Below, in pieces: positions 1-6,123 of a stretch of 7,921 bases of DNA (position 1 is the first letter of the stretch; each line of letters starts with the position of its first letter). Source of the stretch: DASUFH01 sp036274645. Lineage in GTDB: Bacteria; Acidobacteriota; Terriglobia; 20CM-2-55-15. The position numbers were made by a program, and so were the translations under genes. The notes under the pieces were generated by a model that did not search any database, was not told where the DNA came from, and saw only the letters and a list, made by a program, of their open reading frames with translations. The DNA lies in NCBI GenBank assembly GCA_036274645.1, contig DASUFH010000399.1:1-7921 (forward strand). The letters are read 5' to 3'.

Positions 1-112
1 CCAGGATGAATCGCCCCTTTTCGATGGGTTCCAGCGCGAACACCCCACGGCCCTTTTGCGCCATGTAACGGATTTCCAGTCGCGGTTGAGACCCTTTGAA
101 CTCAGTTTTCAT
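1..112 (-). CDS. SET-domain-like protein, N-terminal part, cut by left edge
   Basis: Reading the minus strand from ATG 112-110 gives about 37 residues that begin MKTEFKGSQPRLEIRYMAQ and continue KGRGVFALEPIEKGRFIL into the window edge. The block G-R-G-V-F-A, then about four residues, then I-x-K-G-x-x-I/L is the first motif of SET domains. SET proteins are S-adenosylmethionine-dependent lysine methyltransferases, and in bacterial members this motif usually lies near the N-terminus, which favours this start. The catalytic NHxC and GEE(I/L) motifs would lie beyond the window, so activity cannot be judged. The same frame stays open upstream to ATG 322-320, with another ATG at 235-233 and an in-frame TGA just before 322. 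A longer protein of about 107 visible residues is therefore possible; that extension resembles nothing I can name firmly. No good Shine-Dalgarno sequence precedes any of the three starts. Confidence 0.5.
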   Translation of the reverse strand, partial: MKTEFKGSQPRLEIRYMAQKGRGVFALEPIEKGRFIL

Positions 113-679
113 TGACGCGCCCGGCGAGCCATCCTGGAACAAAACGACATTGACGAGAATCTTCGGGGTGTTCGCCAACATCTCGAGGATTCGCAACCAG
201 TCTGCGCCCGCCAACATACGCTGAGAATCTACCATTAAGCGTGGAAACCGGCGCCCAAAACGCCGCCCCAACTGACGCGCGCCGGGCCACGACTTGCCCT
301 CGAGCGATCGCGGTCCCGACATGGTCGTGATCTGCCGAAGTTGTCAACCGTCTGCGTCTGCCTGCAGGGGCGGTCGATGACCCACGATGTCGCGGAATGC
401 TGGCTCACGCTTGCTGGATGGTCAACGAAGGTCGCTCCTTCCCGGTTCGATCTACACCCGTTCGCTGGACACACCGTTCTGAATCAATCGGCGTCACGCA
501 TTTGGTGGTTATCCACCGATCGGCGGCGCCCGGCCCATTGTGGAAATTGACGATACGGAGACGCTTTCAAATTAGTGCGGAAGCATGCCTGTGAAATGCT
601 CCCTGCTCATTGGACAGCAACCATGATCGCCGCCCGGCGTGAGGTGAACTGAAAGGAGCGTCCAGTTCAAGATCCGTCG
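113..679. other. No recognisable gene (possible degraded region)
   Basis: I find no convincing coding region here on either strand. The short open frames have no signal peptide, domain motif or good ribosome binding site. The one exception is the minus-strand frame 322-113, which is continuous with the SET-like gene and has mostly G/C third positions, so it could be a genuine N-terminal extension of that gene. A small hairpin (GGTGG-TTAT-CCACC, 504-517) lies inside. The region may be decayed sequence, given the gene remnant directly downstream. Confidence 0.4.
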
Positions 680-740
680 ATGGATTGTGGCATACCTCTG
701 GCCGTCAGACACACAGCCGCGGCGCGGTTTCAGTTCACCT
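642..740. repeat. 13-bp perfect inverted repeat, 73-nt spacer
   Basis: AGGTGAACTGAAA at 642-654 is matched exactly in reverse complement by TTTCAGTTCACCT at 728-740. A shorter partner, CAGTTCA at 663-669, also pairs with TGAACTG at 645-651 over an 11-nt loop. The right arm lies inside the alpha-2-macroglobulin-like remnant and the left arm lies upstream of it, where it supplies the in-frame TGA at 650-652. The match could come from a local inverted duplication at a deletion junction or from the ends of a small element. I saw no target-site duplication. Confidence 0.6.
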
Positions 741-850
741 TCCGCGCCCGCTTCGCCATCAATGCCCAGACTGCTCTTTCGACAGCGTATGAGTATTACA
801 ACCCGGACGCGGAAATCACACTGGCGCCCACCCGATTCATCGTCCAGTAA
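680..850 (+). pseudogene. C-terminal remnant of an alpha-2-macroglobulin-like protein
   Basis: A 56-codon frame from ATG 680 to TAA 848-850 is preceded by an in-frame TGA at 650-652. Its last 42 or so residues read like a real protein C-terminus: RFQFTFRARFAINAQT, then a YEYYNPD motif, then a short tail ending FIVQ. The order is basic beta-strand, 'AQT-x-x-S-x-x-YEYYNP', then the end. This resembles the end of the receptor-binding region of bacterial alpha-2-macroglobulin family proteins, which are large periplasmic or surface protease-trapping proteins of more than 1000 residues. Nothing matching the rest of such a protein is visible upstream in any frame, so this is best read as the surviving 3' end of a deleted gene. 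Homology seems to begin near 719-728, where the right arm of the 13-bp inverted repeat lies. The alternative, a free-standing short protein, is less likely because there is no RBS and no signal peptide. The family assignment is tentative. Confidence 0.42.
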
Positions 851-871
851 CGTTAGGCAGACATCAGGAGC

Positions 872-1378
872 CTAGCGAATCTCTATCGTGATCGGGTTGC
901 TTTCACTGTATTTGGTCTTATCGGCGGTCATGGGTCTCACAGTAAGGACGTGCTTACCGGGCCCAAGGCCCCGGGCGGCTACTGAGAAGGTGTATCCAGA
1001 TTTACCCAGTTCCGGGTTCTTGAAGTGCGCGGCAACGTCAGGACGGTCCGAACCATAAACGGCGGGAAACGGTTTTCCATCGATGACGACGTCCACGGTA
1101 CCAGCCAGGGACTGAGCGCCCTCGTCCACCGCCCATCCGCTCATATCCAGATTCTGATCGATCTTTATTTGGATCGGCTGCTTCTCTGCGGGATTCGGAA
1201 TATCTCCAATGCGATCAACAGCAACCGCGAAAGTTCCGCGGGAGGCCGGCGGCTGGGCCGGAGCGCCAGAGGCCGCGCCGTTTTCGACGGGCGGAGCCGG
1301 CGTGTCGGTCTTTTCATCACACGCGGATAAGCAGACAAACGCAGCAAGAAGAATGGCAAACAGACGAACGGTTTTCAT
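872..1378 (-). CDS. Lipoprotein with GWAVD-type Ig-like domain
   Basis: The 168-aa product starts at ATG 1378 with a GGGGAG sequence about 10 nt upstream. Residues 1-20 form a lipoprotein signal peptide (MKTVR, a hydrophobic core, then lipobox LSAC with Cys20), so the mature protein should be lipid-anchored outside the cytoplasmic membrane. Residues 21-48 are a low-complexity Pro/Ala/Gly linker. Residues 68-168 form one all-beta domain with the pattern SGWAVD (80-85), VDVVIDGKP (95-103), YGSDRPDVAAHF (108-119), and G-x-H-x-L-x-V (141-147). This pattern recurs in hypothetical extracellular proteins and resembles an Ig-like or carbohydrate-binding fold, but I know of no assigned function. The gene converges on the A2M-like remnant, whose stop lies 21 nt away. 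It is intact and shares no operon with its neighbours. Confidence 0.85.
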   Translation of the reverse strand: MKTVRLFAILLAAFVCLSACDEKTDTPAPPVENGAASGAPAQPPASRGTFAVAVDRIGDIPNPAEKQPIQIKIDQNLDMSGWAVDEGAQSLAGTVDVVIDGKPFPAVYGSDRPDVAAHFKNPELGKSGYTFSVAARGLGPGKHVLTVRPMTADKTKYSESNPITIEIR

Positions 1379-1859
1379 GCGGAAGACACTCCCCAGAGCA
1401 AAAATATTGCCCGAAACTGGATTGAAATACTAGGCTCCCTCAATGTCCCAGCGCAAGGTTGGCGAAAGAGAACGCAAGATCCCCCTGGGCTGCCGCAGAG
1501 GCCGGGATCGACAGGGTCCGATTCGTCCTCCAAAGTTTGCGCAATCCGCATTCTATCCGCGCCGAAACAGCGGATTGCGCCGGCGAAAATCGGAGTCTGG
1601 CCGGTTAACGCCATCTTGAGTGGAAACCTGACCCGTCGTATTTCCCTCAAGCGGGGGCGGGAGTCGTGAACCATAGTTACAGCGCCAAATCTCCGACGCC
1701 TCTTATAGCACAGCGGGTTTGGTGAATGCTCCCTAAAAAGGGCTATTCCTCTACCCTGACCTTCAGCAAAAGCCGCAGGGTCCGTTGTATGTTTCCGCGC
1801 ACACCAAAATCCGGAGGATGAACGTGCAGCGAAGAAAATCGAGGGCGGGGGATCCGTGT
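1379..1859. other. Divergent intergenic region with one inverted repeat
   Basis: These 481 nt separate the minus-strand lipoprotein from the plus-strand NHL gene and should hold both promoters. I see no convincing -35/-10 pair. The clearest structure is the 11-bp inverted repeat at 1539-1580. Short plus-strand frames (for example ATG 1726 to TGA 1819-1821, 31 codons) carry no recognisable features. A longer minus-strand frame running in from the NHL gene looks like antisense shadow. Confidence 0.5.
1539..1580. repeat. 11-bp perfect inverted repeat (possible operator or hairpin)
   Basis: GCGCAATCCGC at 1539-1549 and GCGGATTGCGC at 1570-1580 are exact reverse complements separated by 20 nt. 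The pair sits roughly midway between two divergent genes. As DNA it could be a dimeric regulator site with half-sites about three helical turns apart; as RNA it would be a stem-loop. No T-run follows on either strand, so an intrinsic terminator is unlikely. Confidence 0.45.
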
Positions 1860-2819
1860 ATGAGCGCGAAAACATTGGTGGCCATCTGCGCCGTCCTGCT
1901 TGCCGGGACCCCGTGGCCGCGGACTTCGAGGTGGTTCCCAACTGGCTCAAACTGCCGGAGGGGCGCGCGTCGATCGGGAACATGCGCGGAGATGTGGCTG
2001 TAAGCGCCGCCGGAGAGGTGTTCGTCAGCGTGCAGGAACAGGGGGCAGGAGTGCAGGTGTACTCCCCGGAAGGTACGTTTCTGCGCAACCTGTTACCGTC
2101 CCCGGTGACCTTCACGGCTTTGTGATTCGCCAGCAGCCGGACGGGGAGTTTCTGTATGGAGCGTCGATGCGCGGGCAGACCGTGGTGAAGGTGGCGCTCG
2201 ATGGCCGGGTTCTGATGAGCATTGACGCGGCGGCGCTGGTTCCCGACCGTTACAAGGCTCGAAACGCCCGCTCCGGACAGTTGGCCATGCTGTTAACCGC
2301 AGTGGACGTCGCTCCGAACGGCGACCTGTATGTGACCGACGGCTATGCCAGCGACTTCATCCATCGCTTCGATCGTGAAGACAAATACTTCGCCTCGTTT
2401 GACGGGAAAGAGGCGCCGTACAGTTTCACTACGCTGCATAAGATCGCGATCGACAAAAGCTTCGACCCGCCGCGCATCATCGGCGTCGATCGGGCGAACA
2501 ATCGCGTCGTCCACATGGCGCTGGATGGGAAGTTTCTGGGCGTGGTCGCGGAAGGCCTGCTGCTCCCCGCTGCAGTGGCCATCCGCGGCGATCAGGCCAT
2601 CATCGGCGAATTGCCCGGCCGCGTAACGATTCTGGACAAGGGAGGCAAAGTCGTCGCCCACGTGGGCGCGAACACCGGCGAAGGCGTGGGCAGTAATCAG
2701 CTTCCACCGGACAAGTGGGTCCCGGACTGTTGGTGTCGCCGCACGGCGTCGCCATCAACGCGCATGGCGACCTCTTCGTTTCCGAGTTCAAACCACTCCG
2801 AAACGTCGGGCGGTCATAG
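1860..2819 (+). pseudogene. NHL-repeat / six-bladed propeller secreted protein, three frameshifts
   Basis: Start ATG 1860 follows a GGGCGGGGG stretch at about 8 nt spacing and opens an export signal (MSAKTLVAICAVLLAGTP) that is completed only after a frameshift to give a VAA cleavage site. Three one-base losses split the gene, at C runs 1909-1912, 2100-2103 and 2721-2723. Adding one C to each restores a single 320-aa reading frame with no internal stop. The restored protein shows NHL-like blades: DVAVSAAGEVFVSVQ (45-59), DVAPNGDLYVTDGYASDFIHRFD (about 150-172), a DRANNRVVHMALDGKFLG blade (about 211-228), and PHGVAINAHGDLFVSEF (295-311). Such propellers are usually periplasmic or secreted and bind ligands or cleave small substrates; no catalytic set is identifiable. 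The C-terminus is odd: after FVSEF the frame enters the GGGCGGTC palindrome and stops at TAG 2817-2819 inside it. The gene is either a recent pseudogene or carries base-calling errors. Confidence 0.72.
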
Positions 2820-2826
2820 ACCGCCC
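2808..2826. repeat. REP-like palindrome GGGCGGTC-ATA-GACCGCCC
   Basis: A perfect 8-bp stem with a 3-nt loop is followed by CTACA. From my memory of such genomes, this palindrome and the following GCAGGCGGGACGCC stretch (2834-2847, which holds a second small GGCG/CGCC stem at 2837-2847) are a type of dispersed intergenic repeat. That is recollection, not a search result. The palindrome contains the stop codon of the NHL gene, so it appears to have landed in or replaced the gene's 3' end. No T-run follows; it could still slow transcription or protect the mRNA 3' end. Confidence 0.6.
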
Positions 2827-2933
2827 CTACAAAGCAGGCGGGACGCCAGGATGCTCCCGTTTTACAAAGCCGTCTTCAAGCCTCCCCGCTCAAATTGACA
2901 AAAAGCTTTCCGCTGGATACGGTCCCCGCTCTC

Positions 2934-5123
2934 ATGAGCAAACGAATTGGTGGAGCGCTCGGCGCCGCGGCAGTGTTCGCGCTGATCCTTCTGGTAACCG
3001 GCCGGATCCTCCCCGTATCCGGCTCTCCGTTCCAGTCCACGACGGCAGCGCAAGTGGAGACGGAGCGGCCGCAATACCTGGCCGGTGAATCCATCGCCAT
3101 TTCCGGTGAAGGGTTCGATCCGTTTGAACGGATCACTCTGCGCGTAACTCACGGGGGCTTGCCGGAGAACGGCCGTGGAACGACAACGGCGTTCTCTGTA
3201 AACGCCGATGGCGAAGGTGGTTTTGAAGGTCTCTGGGTCATCGACCGGCGGGACACCGGAGGGAATCATTTCATCATTACGGCTGAAGGATTGTCGGGCG
3301 CCCACGCGGATACCGCCTTCGATCGTGTCGGACTCCTTGCCGCGGAATCGCTGAATCTTCAGGAACGTCACGCGCGGATTCGCGCGCAGGGATTCAACCC
3401 GAATGAACTGGTGACGCTGCGCATGGACAACGGACGGGATGTAGCGACGCGCACGCTGGCCAGCGACGAAAACGGCGTCCTGTCGGCAGCGCTGGACCTC
3501 CCGGGCGGGAACCCCAACGCGGCCCTTCTTTCAGTCGTCGCGACCGGCGAACAGTCGGGGCTGAAGGTGAATCACATCCTCACGGAGTATGTGATTGCGG
3601 AGCCCCGGCCGAACGGCGCGCCGGTCCTCAACGCGCTTCGCGCCGAACGAGGACTGGCGCAGGTGGGATGGATGGATAAGGCGGCGTTCTATGACGTGTT
3701 CGTGCGCTGGAACGCCACCGGCGCGATGGGACGAACCGGCAACGCCTGCGCCCTTTTCGATACCGGAGACCAGGACGGTCTGGTTGGTCTTGCCGTTTGC
3801 GGCCAGATCGAGAACCCCGATGGCGATCTTCGTGTCGTCCACCAGACTGCCGTGCCACCTGCAGTCTTTGCCTGCGACAATCGCTGGCGCGACCGCTGCG
3901 GAAATCCAATTCCATATGGAAGCTCTTTGCAGGTTGGCGCCGGTATCCGGTCGGGAGCGCTCATGGACCTCGACAGGAAAAGCAATCTGATCGCGCCATT
4001 GTCTGTGGGCGATAAAAATGGAACGGGCCCGATACTGCGAATTCAGGTCGACAAGAGTTTCCTTCCACGCAGGACCTCACTGACTGGTGTCTGCGCGTAC
4101 ACGGAACCGGTGGGCGCCTCCGTAGCAGAGAGCCCATTGAATTGCGTCCGTGTGGCCGGAGTGGGGAAAGGCAAACCTGGCGGCGGCGGCGGTGGTGGTG
4201 GTGGTGGTGGAGACGGAGGTGGCGTGAGCGGCGATGTTCCGCCGTTGGCGGGTCGCGTCGTCTATCACAGCTATCAGTCGTATAACGATGGGTCGAGCCG
4301 CCTGTTCATCCTCGATCTCGGCTCCGGGCAGTTGAATACGATCAGCAGTGGCTGGACCAACCTGGAAGACCCGATGAACGCTCACTGGTCGCCCGACGGT
4401 TCGCGAATCGTTTTCATGGCGCGGCCGAAGAAGGGCAGGCGCGCGATTGCGTGGTTCGATGTGTTTTTGTACACCATCGGCCAATCCGGGAATCCGATAA
4501 ACCTGACCAATACGGGATCTCTGCACGAGGAAGATCCCAAATTCTCCCCGGACGGTCAAACGATCGTCTACAAGACGCGGCCATCAACGCTCGCGGAAAT
4601 GGATACTGGAGGCGGGCCGGTCCGTACGATCATCGCGTCGGACGGACCGGAGCGATCAATGCCCTACTATTCGGCGGACGGCGGCTCGGTGTGGTTTTCG
4701 AACCGGCCGGGCGGTATGCCGAACTCCGCGTCGTCGATTCACGTCATTCCGGTGAGCGGCGGGCCGGATCACGTGGTGGTCGATACTCCGGATGTCATCG
4801 ATTTCTATCCGATCCGCGACACGATCGGGCAGTTCCTGTATTCGAGAACGGTGAGCGCGTCGAACCTGTTCGGCCAGATATACATGTTCGACGGGTTTCA
4901 GTCCCTCTCCCTGCCGTTCAATACCGTCGACGCGGACTATTCCGACGCGTATCCCGTCGGCACACAGTACATCCTGCTCTCCAGCACGAAATCGGGCGGA
5001 CAGGGCGGATACGACCTGTACGTCGCGGACCGGAATACGGGGACGATGTGGTCCCTCGGCGGATACAACAGCGGAGTCAATACCAGCCGGGAAGAGCTCG
5101 GCGCCGCGTACACACCGAATTGA
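2934..5123 (+). CDS. Exported protein: Ig-like repeats, Gly linker, PD40/TolB-type propeller
   Basis: Start ATG 2934 is chosen because it opens a typical signal peptide (MSKRIGGALG, then a long hydrophobic core to about residue 28), giving 729 aa. The frame also allows TTG 2895 (+13 aa), which would bury the signal. Neither start has a clear Shine-Dalgarno. Domains as seen: residues about 40-125 and 130-220 are two related all-beta repeats sharing 'I/R-I-x-x-(Q/E)GF(D/N)P-x-E-x-(I/V)TLR' (Ig-like surface domains). Residues about 225-410 are a region with scattered cysteines and no family I recognise. Residues 416-430 are a glycine-rich linker with 11 consecutive Gly. Residues about 435-729 form a beta-propeller with WD40-like PD40 signatures HWSPDGSRIVF (484-494), KFSPDG (536-541) and YYSADG (578-583). 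PD40 propellers are known from TolB and secreted scaffold or sensor proteins; a structural or binding role outside the membrane is inferred. No catalytic residues are evident. The gene is intact and stands alone. Confidence 0.85.
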   Translation: MSKRIGGALGAAAVFALILLVTGRILPVSGSPFQSTTAAQVETERPQYLAGESIAISGEGFDPFERITLRVTHGGLPENGRGTTTAFSVNADGEGGFEGLWVIDRRDTGGNHFIITAEGLSGAHADTAFDRVGLLAAESLNLQERHARIRAQGFNPNELVTLRMDNGRDVATRTLASDENGVLSAALDLPGGNPNAALLSVVATGEQSGLKVNHILTEYVIAEPRPNGAPVLNALRAERGLAQVGWMDKAAFYDVFVRWNATGAMGRTGNACALFDTGDQDGLVGLAVCGQIENPDGDLRVVHQTAVPPAVFACDNRWRDRCGNPIPYGSSLQVGAGIRSGALMDLDRKSNLIAPLSVGDKNGTGPILRIQVDKSFLPRRTSLTGVCAYTEPVGASVAESPLNCVRVAGVGKGKPGGGGGGGGGGGDGGGVSGDVPPLAGRVVYHSYQSYNDGSSRLFILDLGSGQLNTISSGWTNLEDPMNAHWSPDGSRIVFMARPKKGRRAIAWFDVFLYTIGQSGNPINLTNTGSLHEEDPKFSPDGQTIVYKTRPSTLAEMDTGGGPVRTIIASDGPERSMPYYSADGGSVWFSNRPGGMPNSASSIHVIPVSGGPDHVVVDTPDVIDFYPIRDTIGQFLYSRTVSASNLFGQIYMFDGFQSLSLPFNTVDADYSDAYPVGTQYILLSSTKSGGQGGYDLYVADRNTGTMWSLGGYNSGVNTSREELGAAYTPN
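4179..4211 (+). repeat. Trinucleotide (GGC)4(GGT)6 tract encoding polyglycine
   Basis: Eleven consecutive glycine codons occur: four GGC, six GGT, one GGA. They lie at the boundary between the Cys-containing region and the propeller. The near-perfect triplet repeat could change length by slippage without breaking the frame, changing linker length. Confidence 0.85.
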
Positions 5124-5173
5124 GCTTTCGACCGCCTTTGAGCCGTCCGGTATCGCGGATGCGTTCATGGACA

Positions 5174-5208
5174 TTGCAGTCCGCTCCGCGCGAAAGCGAC
5201 GACTGCAA
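5174..5208. terminator. Stem-loop between convergent genes, terminator-like
   Basis: TTGCAGTC (5174-5181) pairs exactly with GACTGCAA (5201-5208). Inside it, CGCT (5182-5185) pairs with AGCG (5195-5198), leaving a 2-nt bulge and a 9-nt loop. The hairpin starts 51 nt after the stop of the propeller gene and ends 20 nt before the stop of the convergent SnoaL-like gene, the usual place for a shared terminator. No U-run follows on either strand, so a classical intrinsic terminator is not proven. Confidence 0.45.
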
Positions 5209-5227
5209 CCTCCGGAACGGACGGAGT

Positions 5228-5812
5228 TCACTCTTTCTCGAGGTCCCGCGGCGGCATGTCCGCCGGGTTGTCGGTCCAATTGATCTCCGGCCAGACGTGT
5301 ACCCGCGACTTGAACCGCCAGCCGTTAGCGGTCTTCTCGAAGGTATCTTCGTAACCACCTTCCCAGTGAATGATGTCGCCCTGCCGGGTGGTTTTGTTCG
5401 TGATCGTCAGCAGCGTGGATGTCGCCTTTGCGCCGCCCGGCGCCGATGTGATGACGGGACTGATGACGATGTGGTATTCCGGATTCGGTCGCGGCGGGCG
5501 GCATTCGTCCTTACCGCCGCCCCCGGCGCCGCGGAGTTGCTCGCGGCCGCGAAACCAGATTTTGGCGCCGCCGCCCCACTGTGAAGACACGCCAAAGGTC
5601 GCGTCATCCGTGAAGAGGTCCGCGTAGGTGTTGCCGTTGTTCGCGCAATTGTCGAGGATCTGAGAGTAACTCTCGATGAGCTGGCGAATGTCGATATAGT
5701 CCTGCGGCTCCAGCTTCGCGCCACCCTGGGCAGCGCTCCGGTTTGCTCCATCGCACGAAGACAGCGCCGCGCTGAGCGCGACGATCACGAGGCTCGCTGA
5801 GATTCGATTCAT
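5228..5812 (-). CDS. SnoaL/NTF2-like lipoprotein
   Basis: The start is ATG 5812, preceded by AGAGGGA at about 4-nt spacing; this is preferred over an ATG at 5884, which would add 24 unconvincing residues. The product is 194 aa. Residues 1-20 are a lipoprotein signal with lipobox LSSC (Cys20). Residues 37-175 follow the NTF2/SnoaL-like cone fold: helix DYIDIRQLIESYSQILD (38-54), ADLFTDDATF (64-73), a glycine-rich loop (about 80-100), PEYHIVISPVI (111-121), an 'ATSTLLTI' strand (130-137), GGYEDTFEK (152-160) and GWRFKSRVHVW (164-174). Family members include hydroxylating or isomerising enzymes and many ligand-binding proteins. The pocket residues that would decide activity cannot be assigned here, so treat function as unknown. 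A lipid anchor is unusual for SnoaL-type enzymes and points to an envelope location. The gene is monocistronic and divergent from the helicase. Confidence 0.85.
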   Translation of the reverse strand: MNRISASLVIVALSAALSSCDGANRSAAQGGAKLEPQDYIDIRQLIESYSQILDNCANNGNTYADLFTDDATFGVSSQWGGGAKIWFRGREQLRGAGGGGKDECRPPRPNPEYHIVISPVITSAPGGAKATSTLLTITNKTTRQGDIIHWEGGYEDTFEKTANGWRFKSRVHVWPEINWTDNPADMPPRDLEKE

Positions 5813-5853
5813 AAGTCCCTCTTTTGATCCACTGCGGATTCCAACGTGCCGGA

Positions 5854-5859
5854 ATTGTA
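5854..5859 (-). promoter_or_regulatory. Possible -10 element (TACAAT) for the SnoaL-like gene
   Basis: On the minus strand TACAAT, one base from the TATAAT consensus, lies about 40 nt upstream of ATG 5812, a suitable distance for a promoter. No good -35 hexamer is found 16-18 nt further upstream, so this is a weak call. Confidence 0.22.
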
Positions 5860-5945
5860 GTCCTTCTCGAACGGTAAAGCCCACGGCATAACGTGTCCAG
5901 TCGCGGCCCGGGAACGGATCGAAGGAAAGCGTTCCCCCACTTATT

Positions 5946-5978
5946 CATTAACTGTTGGCTGTTCACCATTAACTGTTG
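5946..5978 (+). repeat. Tandem-spaced 12-mer CATTAACTGTTG (two copies)
   Basis: CATTAACTGTTG occurs at 5946-5957 and 5967-5978, 21 bp apart (two helical turns). A third copy lies inverted at 6072-6083 within the right arm of the long inverted repeat. The 21-bp phasing would suit repeated protein binding on one face of the helix, or it may simply be internal structure of a dispersed repeat. Confidence 0.6.
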
Positions 5979-6090
5979 CGCTTAGTGGCATTAGTCCTTC
6001 CGTTGTTGACAGCTTTCGTCGTTTCTCGAGGGTGGCGCTTCAGTCCATGGACGGATCAATGCCACCAGGCGCAACAGTTAATGGTGAACA
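5960..6090. repeat. 131-bp element with 33-bp terminal inverted repeats
   Basis: The left arm (5960-5992) and right arm (6058-6090) are reverse complements at 31 of 33 positions. The outer 22 bp (5960-5981 / 6069-6090) are perfect. The 65-nt spacer contains a GTCCATGGAC palindrome (6043-6052) and no open frame. The arms are AT-richer than their surroundings. The layout fits a MITE-like or palindromic dispersed repeat, or a long RNA hairpin. No clear target-site duplication flanks it. It sits between the divergent SnoaL-like and helicase genes. Confidence 0.75.
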
Positions 6091-6123
6091 ACTAATTCGA
6101 AAAATGAATGGCGTAGTGAGAAA

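Noticed and set aside
113..322. Possible IS4-type transposase fragment upstream of the SET-like motif
   Set aside because: A stretch reading RFPRLMVDSQRML...VLFQDGSPG is only vaguely like the region around a DDE transposase. No catalytic triad, terminal repeats or target duplication could be found.
509..517. TTATCCACC, one base from a DnaA box
   Set aside because: A single site without a cluster, AT-rich region or replication gene; explained as well by the small GGTGG/CCACC hairpin.
852..876. GTTAGGC / GCCTAGC near-palindrome resembling an integron attC core or terminator
   Set aside because: GTTAGGC fits the GTTRRRY core, but no partner RYYYAAC site or integrase is nearby. The short 7-bp stem (with one G-T pair) overlaps a stop codon and lacks a T-run.
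1726..1821. 31-codon leader-peptide-like frame ending in an ATGA overlap before the NHL gene
   Set aside because: No RBS or conserved feature, and the overlapping ATG 1818 has GGAGG directly abutting it, which is wrong spacing for initiation.
1375..2115. 246-codon open frame on the minus strand
   Set aside because: It runs antisense through the NHL gene's signal peptide and first blade and has a biased, Pro/Ser/Arg-rich composition without motifs; a shadow frame.
4451..5584. 377-codon plus-strand open frame
   Set aside because: It overlaps the PD40 propeller in another frame and the SnoaL-like gene on the opposite strand; Arg-rich shadow of GC-rich coding DNA.
6006..6011. Perfect -35 hexamer TTGACA inside the long inverted repeat
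   Set aside because: No -10-like hexamer lies 15-19 nt downstream on the plus strand.
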